64,000 nt of DNA, taken from NCBI RefSeq assembly GCF_031599675.1, contig NZ_CP134223.1, positions 5,496,001-5,560,000 of the forward strand. Direction: 5' to 3'. How positions within the stretch are numbered: the stretch's first letter is position 1; every line of letters starts with the position of its first letter. The stretch is from Paenibacillus pedocola. Its GTDB lineage: Bacteria > Bacillota > Bacilli > Paenibacillales > Paenibacillaceae. This document shows, one piece after another, positions 43,557 to 51,454 of this stretch. The position numbers and the translations under genes were made by a program. The notes below the pieces were generated by a model, which saw only the letters and a program-made list of their open reading frames with translations, searched no databases and had not been told where the DNA came from.

Positions 43557-44162
43557 ATGAGAAACGGAACATTGATCGAGGAAATTTTCGTACCGGCGTA
43601 CGAGGGCAGAAGCGCTCTGGTGCGCCAAGGGCAGACCCTGTATATCATCGATGTGGAAGGCAAGCAGGTCGGCGATTTCGTCTGCTTTAATGCCGGTAAC
43701 CCTGACGAGCATGTTTCCCCCGTGCATATGCGGGCCTCGCTCAGCAGCATCCGGCTCAAACCCGGCGACGGCCTGTACAGCAACTACCGGCAGCCGCTGA
43801 TGCAGCTGACCCATGATACAGTCGGACGGCATGACTTCTTTTTCCCGGCTTGTGATTATTACCGCTACAAGGTTGATTTCGGGCTGGAGGAGCATCCGAA
43901 CTGCCACGATAATCTGCAGAAGGCTCTGCATAAATACAACCTTGGAGACCAAGAGCTGCCCGATCCGATCAACTGGTTCATGAATAATGCACTTGACGAT
44001 AACCTCGACTACGTCATTGAAGAACCGCTCTCGAAGCCCGGTGATTATGTCGCTCTCCTGGCACTGACGGACGTGATCGTTGCCCTCTCCTCCTGCTCGC
44101 AGGACCTCGCTCCCGTAAACGGGTTCAAGGTCACTCCGCTACTGATGCAGATAACCGGTTAA
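43557..44162 (+). CDS. DUF1989 / urea-carboxylase-associated family protein
   Basis: A 201-aa protein of the family found beside urea carboxylase and in purine/urea loci. It shows HVSPVHMRASLSSIRLKPGD, THDTVGRHDFFFPACDYYRY, HPNCHDNLQKAL, PDPINWFMN and the end ALTDVIVALSSCSQD. The conserved His/Cys set suggests metal binding. ATG 43557 has AGGTG at 6-7 nt and is preferred to GTG 43548. The function of the family is unsettled; here it completes the BMC operon. Confidence 0.87.
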   Translation: MRNGTLIEEIFVPAYEGRSALVRQGQTLYIIDVEGKQVGDFVCFNAGNPDEHVSPVHMRASLSSIRLKPGDGLYSNYRQPLMQLTHDTVGRHDFFFPACDYYRYKVDFGLEEHPNCHDNLQKALHKYNLGDQELPDPINWFMNNALDDNLDYVIEEPLSKPGDYVALLALTDVIVALSSCSQDLAPVNGFKVTPLLMQITG

Positions 44163-44187
44163 GCAGTTTTGTACACTGATATTCGAT

Positions 44188-44328
44188 TTGTTCACACCCC
44201 CTGAATTCAATTTTGTTCACTGGTGTCAGTTTGCTGCACTGTTCTGTTCACCCTTGTGAAGTTTATAATCATACTGTGAACAAAACAGAGAGAGCTCAGA
44301 CGCCGGTACTCACAATGAATTCAGGGGG
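44188..44328 (+). promoter_or_regulatory. Repeat-rich control region of the membrane AraC regulator
   Basis: TGTTCAC occurs at 44189-44195, 44214-44220 and 44245-44251, and its reverse GTGAACA at 44276-44282. A perfect 13-bp inverted repeat (CCCCCTGAATTCA at 44197-44209 and its complement at 44316-44328) has its second arm on the ribosome binding site of the next gene. These look like operator half-sites and a potential translation-blocking stem. Confidence 0.5.
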
Positions 44329-44334
44329 ATGCTA

Positions 44335-46566
44335 ATGAGACTGAACAAGCTCGGCAACCGAAGAGCACTGTACAGCAGGATATTGGTCAGTATGACGCTT
44401 TGTGTGTCCTTAACCTTCCTTGTCTCCACCATCATTTATTACAACTATTATATTGGCGTCGAGAAAACACAAGCCTTCCGTTCCGATCTCAGCGATCTCA
44501 CACAGACCAGCAAAGAGGTTGTGAACATGAACGAAGCCGCGCAATCGCTTTCATTTCAGATTTACCGCAACAGCACCATCTCCAAAATCGTCTTTTACGA
44601 CAAGCCGGATATATATGACGTCACAGCCGCCATGTCTGAGCTTGGAAATTATTTAAGCTCCATGCCGTATATCGAATCCATCTATGTCTATAATCCGAAA
44701 AGCGCAAAGCTCTATATCGCCTCTTCCCACGGCCAGAATGGTGTATTTACCGAGCAGGAGCTGGTAGATACGAATATTCTGGATATTCTGAACCATTACG
44801 AGGAATACAAGCCGTTTATGCCGATTCCACGCGTCTATTCGAACGGTGCCGAGGAGAATGATCAGGTCCGGGCTTATACCTTTTTATGCTACGACGCCAT
44901 TGGCTGGGACCGGACGATTAACTCGGCAGTGATCGTTAACATATCCGCTCCTTGGATCAACAAAGAGATTAACAGCCCTGCCAATTCCAAAAGCGCAACC
45001 TTTATCCTGTCTGACAACGGTTCTTTCCTGTCCGGCAACAGCCTGGAGCAGCAGGAGCTTGCGCCCGAGGAAGCCCGCTGGGTAGATCAGAGGATTAAGG
45101 GAGACTCCCAGGGCTACTTTATCGGCAAGTTTGCCGGCGTCAATTCACTGATCTCTTATACTGCTCCGGATGATCTGAACTGGCAATATGTGCGCATCAC
45201 CCCTTATGAGATCATCACCAAACAGACCGACAGTATAAGGAACGCTACTCTGCTCATCGCCGCCCTTATTCTGGTTGGAGGAATCGTTTTATCCTGGATC
45301 ACCTCCAAAAGCCTGTATCTGCCGATCAACAAGATTGTCAGCGAGATGAACATTCTCGAAAGTGAGAAAAGGGACAGCATGTTTATGATCCGGCAAAATA
45401 CTATGCGCGATCTGGTTCTGGGCCTAAAGCCGCTGCAATCCATTCAGCAGGTGGAGAAACTTAGGCAGCTCGGCATTCATTTTACCTTCAATGACGATTA
45501 CCGGCTGATCCTCCTGCGGATTGACAACTACAAGGAACTCAGGGATGAACGGTCGTCCTATCTGCTGGCTTACAAATTTGCGATTATGAACATCGCCTCG
45601 GAAATCTGCGGCCAGACGTACCGTGTTGAAACAGTCGATATGAATGATGATGGGATACTTGTGCTCCTGAATATCATTGATTCGATAGAATACACCGACA
45701 CCGGTCTGATCGAGACCCTCCTGCGGCAAATTCAGCTGGCCTGCTCCGATTATTTGAAAATAAGCCTTACCCTCACCTACAGCCATATCGACCGGAATGC
45801 CCTGCAGCTGCACCAGCTCTACAAGCAGGTCAGAGAAGCCTCGAATCACCGGCTGTTTTACGGGCATGGCTGTATCATCAGTGCGCAGTCCATAAGTGCA
45901 CTTCAGGCTAATACGTACCACTATCCGACGGAAAAAGAAAAACGTCTGACCGACGCGCTGATGTGCGGCAAGATTGAGGAGGCCAAGGAGCATTTCAGCA
46001 CCATTATCCGGGAAGCGGAATCTTATCCCTTCCATACCGTGCAATTAGCCGTGTCGAGACTTAGTGTGACGATAAAAGAAATCATCAATACCATCCAAAA
46101 ACGTAACCGTTTACAATGTGATGGCGCGCCCGCCCTGCCTACTCTGGAATCCGTAGAAACCGTCGCTGAGCTGGAAGACGCCTTCTTCGCCCTGTTCAGT
46201 GAAATGCGAGGACAGCTGTCTGAGAAAAAAAACGCCAAGCAGCATGATCTGATCCGCCTGATCAATCAAAAGGTCGCCGAAAACTATATGGAGCCGAATC
46301 TTAGCCTGAACCAGATCGCCGATGAGCTCGATATGTCTCCGATCTACATCAGCCGGCTCTATAAGCAGCAGACCATGACCAGCATCGTCGATGTCATCCT
46401 GGAGGTGCGGATGCGCGAGGTGTGCAGCCTGCTGGAGAATACCGATTTGCCGGTAACCACCATCGCCGAGCGCTGCGGCTTTACCAGCAGTTCCTACCTG
46501 CACCGGATGTTCAAGCGCAGCTTCGGCACTACCCCCACCGACTACCGGCGCTCTAAAAATGCTTAG
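44335..46566 (+). CDS. Membrane-bound AraC-family regulator
   Basis: A 743-aa regulator. Helix 1 (about residues 15-38), a large extracytoplasmic sensor domain (40-295) and helix 2 (about 300-322) are followed by a cytoplasmic linker and a C-terminal AraC double HTH (about 640-742), including SLNQIADELDMSPIYISRLYK and PVTTIAERCGFTSSSYLHRMF. These one-component relatives of YesM/YesN usually control adjacent carbohydrate importers. Here the nearest candidates are the BMC operon or the importer at 48.7-52.5 kb. ATG 44335 is preferred over 44329 for spacing from AGGGGG. Confidence 0.9.
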   Translation: MRLNKLGNRRALYSRILVSMTLCVSLTFLVSTIIYYNYYIGVEKTQAFRSDLSDLTQTSKEVVNMNEAAQSLSFQIYRNSTISKIVFYDKPDIYDVTAAMSELGNYLSSMPYIESIYVYNPKSAKLYIASSHGQNGVFTEQELVDTNILDILNHYEEYKPFMPIPRVYSNGAEENDQVRAYTFLCYDAIGWDRTINSAVIVNISAPWINKEINSPANSKSATFILSDNGSFLSGNSLEQQELAPEEARWVDQRIKGDSQGYFIGKFAGVNSLISYTAPDDLNWQYVRITPYEIITKQTDSIRNATLLIAALILVGGIVLSWITSKSLYLPINKIVSEMNILESEKRDSMFMIRQNTMRDLVLGLKPLQSIQQVEKLRQLGIHFTFNDDYRLILLRIDNYKELRDERSSYLLAYKFAIMNIASEICGQTYRVETVDMNDDGILVLLNIIDSIEYTDTGLIETLLRQIQLACSDYLKISLTLTYSHIDRNALQLHQLYKQVREASNHRLFYGHGCIISAQSISALQANTYHYPTEKEKRLTDALMCGKIEEAKEHFSTIIREAESYPFHTVQLAVSRLSVTIKEIINTIQKRNRLQCDGAPALPTLESVETVAELEDAFFALFSEMRGQLSEKKNAKQHDLIRLINQKVAENYMEPNLSLNQIADELDMSPIYISRLYKQQTMTSIVDVILEVRMREVCSLLENTDLPVTTIAERCGFTSSSYLHRMFKRSFGTTPTDYRRSKNA

Positions 46567-46695
46567 TAATTTGATGATTTCTGCTTAGTGCAACGCAGCT
46601 GCCCATGGTTTGATAATCCAGTTAGGCTCCCTTATACTTGAACGAGATATCAACAATTCTGATGAATCTCCAGAGAAAGGGGATCTATTCTTATC

Positions 46696-47361
46696 ATGGC
46701 CCGCTCTAAAAATCTAGAGAAACGTAACGAGATACTGAAGATTGCCTACCGCATGTTTTGCGAAAAAGGCTATGAGCATGTATTCATAAGAGAAATAGCA
46801 GACGAAGCCGGAATCAGCAAGGCTCTGGTGCAGCATTACTTTGCCAAAAAAAGCGATATTTTAGAGGTCATGCTGGAGGAAATCCTTGAGGTTTCTTTCC
46901 GGTATATTAACGATATCGTAACAGAGCAGGAAAGTATTTATCTGAGGCTGTCTGTCTACACCAATCTATTTTTCGAAGTCTCCACGCTTCAGCAGGATTT
47001 GCGGCAATTCATTCAAAATATCATTGCAGACAAGACTTTGCTGAAATTATGGGTTAACATTATCTACCGCTGGCTCGGGACACTGAAGAATGAAGAGCTG
47101 GCCCATGTGCCGGAAAAAGACTTTCAAATTGCCCTCACCTTTGCGATGGCCGGGGGAACGGAACTGCTGTTGCACCAAGGTGAATGGGAACTGCCGGTTT
47201 CCTATATTGCCGAACAAATGGTTACTTCCTTTATGAGAATTCTAAATAATTCTCCGGAAGACATTCTGCAGATCATTCTGCAGACCGCAAATATACTGCG
47301 TACTGTTAATTTGGAGGAGTTCAGCCTATATTGCAAACAACAAATCTTCTGGTATGAGTGA
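46696..47361 (+). CDS. TetR-family transcriptional regulator
   Basis: A 221-aa TetR regulator. The N-terminal HTH (residues 7-53) has EILKIAYRMFCEKGYEHVFI, REIADEAGISKALVQHYFAKK and SDI. The ligand-binding half is helical and rich in aromatic residues. A terminator follows, and the next gene carries an 18-bp palindromic operator between promoter and start, so it is the likely target (inference). The AAAGGGG before the ATG is somewhat distant. Confidence 0.92.
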   Translation: MARSKNLEKRNEILKIAYRMFCEKGYEHVFIREIADEAGISKALVQHYFAKKSDILEVMLEEILEVSFRYINDIVTEQESIYLRLSVYTNLFFEVSTLQQDLRQFIQNIIADKTLLKLWVNIIYRWLGTLKNEELAHVPEKDFQIALTFAMAGGTELLLHQGEWELPVSYIAEQMVTSFMRILNNSPEDILQIILQTANILRTVNLEEFSLYCKQQIFWYE

Positions 47362-47395
47362 ACGAAGTACGCTTAGCAATCACCTATTTAATCCA

Positions 47396-47438
47396 AACAG
47401 CTGCCCGGGCATGATGTCCGAAGCGGCTGTTTTTTTGG
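47396..47438 (+). terminator. Terminator of the TetR gene
   Basis: AACAGC...GCTGTT with internal CGGGCA/TCCG pairs is followed by seven Ts; it lies about 35 bp after the stop codon. Confidence 0.75.
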
Positions 47439-47471
47439 CATTTTAGCCTATACGCAGCCTGTAAGAATAGA

Positions 47472-47520
47472 TTGACAAAGCAGAAGGTAACGTATAAATT
47501 ATAACTATACTAGTATAGTT
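47472..47520 (+). promoter_or_regulatory. Promoter with palindromic TetR-type operator
   Basis: TTGACA (47472-47477) is followed by an AT-rich -10 region (TATAAA, 47493-47498, spacing 15). The perfect 18-bp palindrome AACTATACTAGTATAGTT spans 47503-47520, just downstream of the -10. This is a typical position for a TetR-family repressor. Confidence 0.72.
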
Positions 47521-47541
47521 TATTATGAGAGGATGTATATT

Positions 47542-48279
47542 ATGGTTCAAGAAATCATGAACTCCTACACCAATAACCCTGGTCTGGTTGTGATTTCGGC
47601 ATTTACTTTTTTCATTGGTTACCTCGAATATGTCTACAGCTTCAGATTAGTCATCCGTGAGAAACGCGCCCCCTACCCGGTTTGGATGCATACCTTTTAT
47701 TTCGCACACGACTTTACCGGAGCCATTATTTTCTTCCTGCTGGCTCTGCATAATGACTGGTTCTGGTTCTTCTCGGCCGCTTCCGCAGCTCTGGTGATCT
47801 GGAACTGTTTCGAGATCTTCAATCTTTACAAAGCCGTCAAAGTGGAAAGACAAGAAATCTGGGGCAAGTTCTATGAGTCGCCTGTGACAGTCAAACAGGC
47901 TTTTTGGAGAGTTGCGGGCCAGATCATCTTAATGTTTGCTGTCGTCAACCTGTTCCGGGTGTTCATGGACGATGTCGTTATGTTAAAATGGTTCGCATTT
48001 ACCAACATTCTGATTGCCGTCGCCCCCGGTTACTTATGGAATGAGCGCAAGAGCCGCAGCGGAACTTCCGTCGTCCTGGCGATCATTATCTTCATCGGTA
48101 CAGTCAACACCTTCCTGCCGCCCGGATACGGAATGTGGACTACAGCTTCGACCTTTTTTGATCAGCCCTGGTTCTATATCGCAGGTGTAATCGTCTCCGC
48201 CTATGCGCTAAGAAATCTGATCATGGTCGCGAAGTTCCCGCCCAAAGAGCAGATCGACGGCAAGAAGCCCATCTGGTAA
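47542..48279 (+). CDS. Polytopic membrane protein of unknown function
   Basis: A 245-aa protein with about seven hydrophobic helices (for example residues 12-30, 47-66, 70-90, 125-145, 150-168, 180-197 and 210-228) and a basic C-terminus. Aromatic residues are frequent (FYFAHDFTGAIIFFLLALHND; WFWFFSAASAALVIW). The family is not recognised. ATG 47542 is chosen because GAGAGG sits 9 nt before it; ATG 47533 directly abuts that site. The palindrome upstream suggests ligand-inducible expression under the TetR gene. Confidence 0.75.
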   Translation: MVQEIMNSYTNNPGLVVISAFTFFIGYLEYVYSFRLVIREKRAPYPVWMHTFYFAHDFTGAIIFFLLALHNDWFWFFSAASAALVIWNCFEIFNLYKAVKVERQEIWGKFYESPVTVKQAFWRVAGQIILMFAVVNLFRVFMDDVVMLKWFAFTNILIAVAPGYLWNERKSRSGTSVVLAIIIFIGTVNTFLPPGYGMWTTASTFFDQPWFYIAGVIVSAYALRNLIMVAKFPPKEQIDGKKPIW

Positions 48280-48391
48280 AAGCTTGCGCCTAGATCAGTA
48301 CCTTACGAATCTTTCCGTCTCCCATGAGCAGCATCGCGGCCGTCTAATGCCGAGGCTGCCTCATGAGGTTGTTTACAACGGGTTGCCACCC

Positions 48392-48425
48392 AAAGCCAGC
48401 CTCCAACTACACAGAGGCTGGCTTT
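48392..48425 (+). terminator. Hairpin after the membrane protein gene
   Basis: A perfect 12-bp stem AAAGCCAGCCTC / GAGGCTGGCTTT with a 10-nt loop; the T-tract is short. It may end transcription of the membrane protein gene. Confidence 0.55.
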
Positions 48426-48522
48426 CCTGCTGCTCCCTCCCCTTGCCCCGGAAGCCGGTGGCTGGCAGGCGTTTGCTGCTTTGCAGTCTTGGAAGGCTTG
48501 ATCCTCACCATTAAGGTGAGAA

Positions 48523-48648
48523 GCAGCGGAGGGGAAGTTTGGAACTGGAGGAGCGCTAGCGTCCGCCTTTAGGTTTGGATTTCTGCCGCGGACAGCGGAA
48601 TATAATCAGGAAATCCAAACCTAACAGCGGCCGGAAGTCCAAACATTC
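48523..48648 (+). repeat. Structured dispersed repeat, copy A
   Basis: About 126 bp beginning GCAGCGGAGGGGAAGTTTGG and ending GGAAGTCCAAACATTC. It is largely matched by the reverse complement of 56012-56136. It contains AGGTTTGGATTTC and its complement GAAATCCAAACCT as internal arms, and outer GTTTGGA/TCCAAAC arms, so it can fold into a nested hairpin. Confidence 0.82.
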
Positions 48649-48711
48649 ACTGCAGTTGCGCAGACACCAAAATGCCCCCTCCAAGCTCTCCCTCACAGCA
48701 CAGCGACAAAT

Positions 48712-48744
48712 AAAAACACCCCAAAAGCCATCGGCTTCCGGGGC
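48712..48744 (-). terminator. Terminator of the importer operon
   Basis: On the minus strand CCCCGGAAGCC, a 3-nt loop and GGCTTTTGGGG are followed by TGTTTTTATTT, about 10 bp after the lipoprotein stop. Confidence 0.78.
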
Positions 48745-48753
48745 ACTCCTCCG

Positions 48754-50370
48754 CTATTTAATGCCTTTCTCCGCAACATAAGCGTTCCACTGTTTCGTCC
48801 ACTCGGTCTGGATTTTTTCCAGCCCGGCCTGTTTGGCCTTCTGCATGAAGGTTTCCAGCCCTTTATCAATATCCTCAACCAGACCTGCCTCCAGCGGGAA
48901 GAGGTATTGCTTCTCCACTTGCTCCAGTGCCGCTTTCTCAGCCTGATACGAGGAGTAGTCTTCCGCAAAGCCCAGGAACAGGTCAGGCTTCTGGATTTTG
49001 TCCAGCTCATCGAAGATGGCCTTCACACCGTCGAAACCTTTATCGAACAGCATGAACTCAGGATTTCTCCAAGCCCATCCGTTCATCCCTTCACGGGAGA
49101 AGCCATTGCTTGTGCTGGTGCCGACCAGCTTGTAGTAGCCGTCTTCAACAGTGTAGTTCTTGCCCTCAATACCATACTGCGTCAGCTGATTGTAGCGCTT
49201 GTCGAGGACCAGCTTTTCATAGAACGCGAGCGCTCTTTCCGGATTTTTACTGCTCTTTGGAATCGCAAACCCGTTGTGAATCGGATGTACTGGCGTAGCA
49301 TAACCTGTGGTCAGGCCGAATGGAGAATAGGCCAGCTCCCATTCGGGATGGGTCGTGCTGATCTTCATCTTCATGTCGTTATAGCGCGTCGGGTTATCTC
49401 CGAACATGCTGGCCGCTTTACCGGAAGTCATCGGATCCTGCATCGTATCCTTGATGTTCAGCACGTTTTTCGGAATGAAGCCTTTATCCGCCCAGCGTTT
49501 CATCGTTTTCAGCTCTTCTTTTTGCTCATCAGAACCCCAGTAGGAGTAGACAGTCGTAGGCGATTCATACTTCACTCCCATCCCGTAAGGGAGAGCGCCA
49601 ATCATTTTGTTAAGCTCAGTATAAATGTAATGGAGATTATTGCCGATATCGCTGTTCAGGGACATTGGCATCATATCCGGCTCGTTTTTGACAATGCCGT
49701 CCATATAAGCCTCGTAGCTGGCCAGATCCTTAGGCACAGGCAGATCATATTTCTTGCGCAGATCCTCGCGGTATACGAAGCCGTTGGTTACGTACTCTTT
49801 ATAAGTGGCAGGAACGGTATAGATTTTGCCGTCTACCTTCACATCTTCCCACATCGACTCCGGTACGAATTTCTGCAGCTCCGGTGCAGCCTTAGGCAGC
49901 AGATCGTCAATTGCCAGGAACGCGCCGCGTTTGGCGTACGATTGATACTGGGTCCAGTCCGCTGTAAAAATCAGATCAATCGCCTGGCCGGAAGACAGCA
50001 GCAGCTTATACTTCTGATCCCAGTCCGTCCAGCTTGTATAGTTGAACTTAACCGTGGCGTTCAGCTCTTCCTGAGCCATCTTGTTGATTTCGTCTTGAAT
50101 GACCGGCAGATCCTTAGGGGCATCACCGAGCATATAGAACTGGAGCTCCACTTTCTTCGACGTGTCTATTCCGATCTCTGCCGGAGCTGCCGTGCTGGTG
50201 GTGCTGTCCGTTGCTGCGGCTGTGTCTGTATTGCCGCCATTCCCGCTGTTTGCGCCGTTTGCGCTGTTACCGCTGTTGTTGTTGCCGCCGCAGCCCGCAA
50301 GGAGCGAGAACGCCAGCGCAGCCGTTGTAAGCGTAACCAGAGATCTTCGGCCTGTCTTCTTTTTCATCAT
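48754..50370 (-). CDS. Solute-binding lipoprotein of a CUT1 importer
   Basis: A 538-aa lipoprotein: signal peptide with lipobox LLAGC followed by GGNNNSGN, an Asn/Gly/Thr-rich linker (residues 28-65), and an SBP domain with VELQFYMLGDAPKDLPVIQ, which is typical of the large DUF3502/YtcQ-like class in Paenibacillus. The carbohydrate ligand is unknown. ATG 50370 follows AGGAGGGTTC, which is the end of the palindromic repeat. It is the last gene after the two permeases, an unusual order, since the binding protein commonly comes first. Confidence 0.9.
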   Translation of the reverse strand: MMKKKTGRRSLVTLTTAALAFSLLAGCGGNNNSGNSANGANSGNGGNTDTAAATDSTTSTAAPAEIGIDTSKKVELQFYMLGDAPKDLPVIQDEINKMAQEELNATVKFNYTSWTDWDQKYKLLLSSGQAIDLIFTADWTQYQSYAKRGAFLAIDDLLPKAAPELQKFVPESMWEDVKVDGKIYTVPATYKEYVTNGFVYREDLRKKYDLPVPKDLASYEAYMDGIVKNEPDMMPMSLNSDIGNNLHYIYTELNKMIGALPYGMGVKYESPTTVYSYWGSDEQKEELKTMKRWADKGFIPKNVLNIKDTMQDPMTSGKAASMFGDNPTRYNDMKMKISTTHPEWELAYSPFGLTTGYATPVHPIHNGFAIPKSSKNPERALAFYEKLVLDKRYNQLTQYGIEGKNYTVEDGYYKLVGTSTSNGFSREGMNGWAWRNPEFMLFDKGFDGVKAIFDELDKIQKPDLFLGFAEDYSSYQAEKAALEQVEKQYLFPLEAGLVEDIDKGLETFMQKAKQAGLEKIQTEWTKQWNAYVAEKGIK

Positions 50371-50374
50371 GAAC

Positions 50375-50493
50375 CCTCCTAAAAGTTTTGTTTAGCATAC
50401 ACATCCTTGAGTCACTTCGAACAAAACTTGCCTCGGAAGCATATGCTTAGTTTTGTTTAGCATACACATCCTTGAGTCACTTCGAACAAAACT
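50375..50493 (-). repeat. Palindromic repeat array before the solute-binding protein gene
   Basis: On the minus strand: a partial unit, one full 65-bp unit (AACAAAACTAAGCATATGCTT, split here, then CCGAGGCAAGTTTTGTTCG) and the terminal half-unit CAAAACTTTTAGGAGG. The spacer (GAAGTGACTCAAGGATGTG) is repeated twice. The same core and junction occur at 37.6 kb. The array lies between the second permease and the binding-protein gene. Confidence 0.9.
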
Positions 50494-50545
50494 ATGTTAG
50501 CCGGACAACAGGCACTACCTTCACGGCGTGCTCCACTATACGGTT

Positions 50546-51439
50546 CTAACCTTTTACAGCGCCTATCGTCAAGCCTTTTACAAAATACCGCTGAATGAAC
50601 GGGTACAGGAACAGAATCGGTCCGGTAACAACAATCGCCATCGCCATCTTGGTCGACTCGGTCGGCAGATCACTACCCAGGCTGACCCCCGTGCCCGCGC
50701 CCATGTTGGCGATAAAGGCCGCAGAGTTGATGACATTGTACAGATGGAACTGCAGCTGATATTTGTGCGGATCGTTGATGAACAGGGAAGAGGAGAACCA
50801 GTCGTTCCAATACGCCAGGGCCAGAAACAAGCCTACTGTGGCGATGCCGGGCATCGACAGCTGGAGCACGATCCGCCAGTAGATTTTGAAATCACCGGCC
50901 CCGTCGATCTTAGCGGACTCGAACAGCTCCTCAGGAACAGCCGAGCGGATAAAGTTTTTCATCAGAATGATCAGGAACGGGGTCATCAGCCCCGGAAAAA
51001 TCAGCGCGCCGTATGAATCGGTCAGATGCAGATATTTGGTGATCATAATGTACCAGGGCACCAGTCCGCCGCCGAACAGGGTCGTGAAATAGATATAGAA
51101 GGAAAAAGTGTTACGGTATTTGAAATCCTTACGGGCCAGCACATACCCGGCCATCGTCATGAAGAACAGCCCCAGCAGCGTGCCCGTTACTGTCGTGAAC
51201 AGCGTTACGCCGTAAGCCCGCAGCACCTCGTCAGGAAAAGTAAACACCGTCTTGTAGCCCTCCACCGAGAACTGCGCCGGGATCAGATGGTAGCCATCCT
51301 TGATGATCGATTCATTGGCAGTCAGGGAAGCCGAGATAATCAGCAGAAACGGAATCAGACAGGCCAGCGAGCCGAGAATGATGACCGTGTACGCCAGACC
51401 CTGCAGCAGCCGCGTATAATGATCGTCTTTGATTTGCAT
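50546..51439 (-). CDS. ABC importer permease, YtcP/LplC type
   Basis: A 297-aa CUT1 permease with six helices. LIPFLLIISASLTANESIIKDG-type opening (split for length) and the EAA loop ESAKIDGAGDFKIYWRIVLQL (about 194-214) are typical. The end FVKGLTIGAVKG matches the LplC class. It starts 15 bp after the partner permease stop with AGGAGGAGACAAGGAG. Confidence 0.92.
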   Translation of the reverse strand: MQIKDDHYTRLLQGLAYTVIILGSLACLIPFLLIISASLTANESIIKDGYHLIPAQFSVEGYKTVFTFPDEVLRAYGVTLFTTVTGTLLGLFFMTMAGYVLARKDFKYRNTFSFYIYFTTLFGGGLVPWYIMITKYLHLTDSYGALIFPGLMTPFLIILMKNFIRSAVPEELFESAKIDGAGDFKIYWRIVLQLSMPGIATVGLFLALAYWNDWFSSSLFINDPHKYQLQFHLYNVINSAAFIANMGAGTGVSLGSDLPTESTKMAMAIVVTGPILFLYPFIQRYFVKGLTIGAVKG

Positions 51440-51454
51440 ACTCCTTGTCTCCTC

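Larger units (their letters stand above)
48280..48753. other. Gene-free stretch with hairpins and a dispersed repeat
   Basis: This 474-bp gap contains no convincing gene. It holds the terminator at 48392-48425, the 126-bp repeat copy at 48523-48648 and the minus-strand terminator at 48712-48744. The short frames in it have no ribosome binding sites or recognisable domains. Confidence 0.6.

Noticed and set aside
48284..48781. Short plus-strand genes of 68-76 codons
   Set aside because: They overlap a terminator and the dispersed structured repeat, and lack ribosome binding sites and recognisable sequence.
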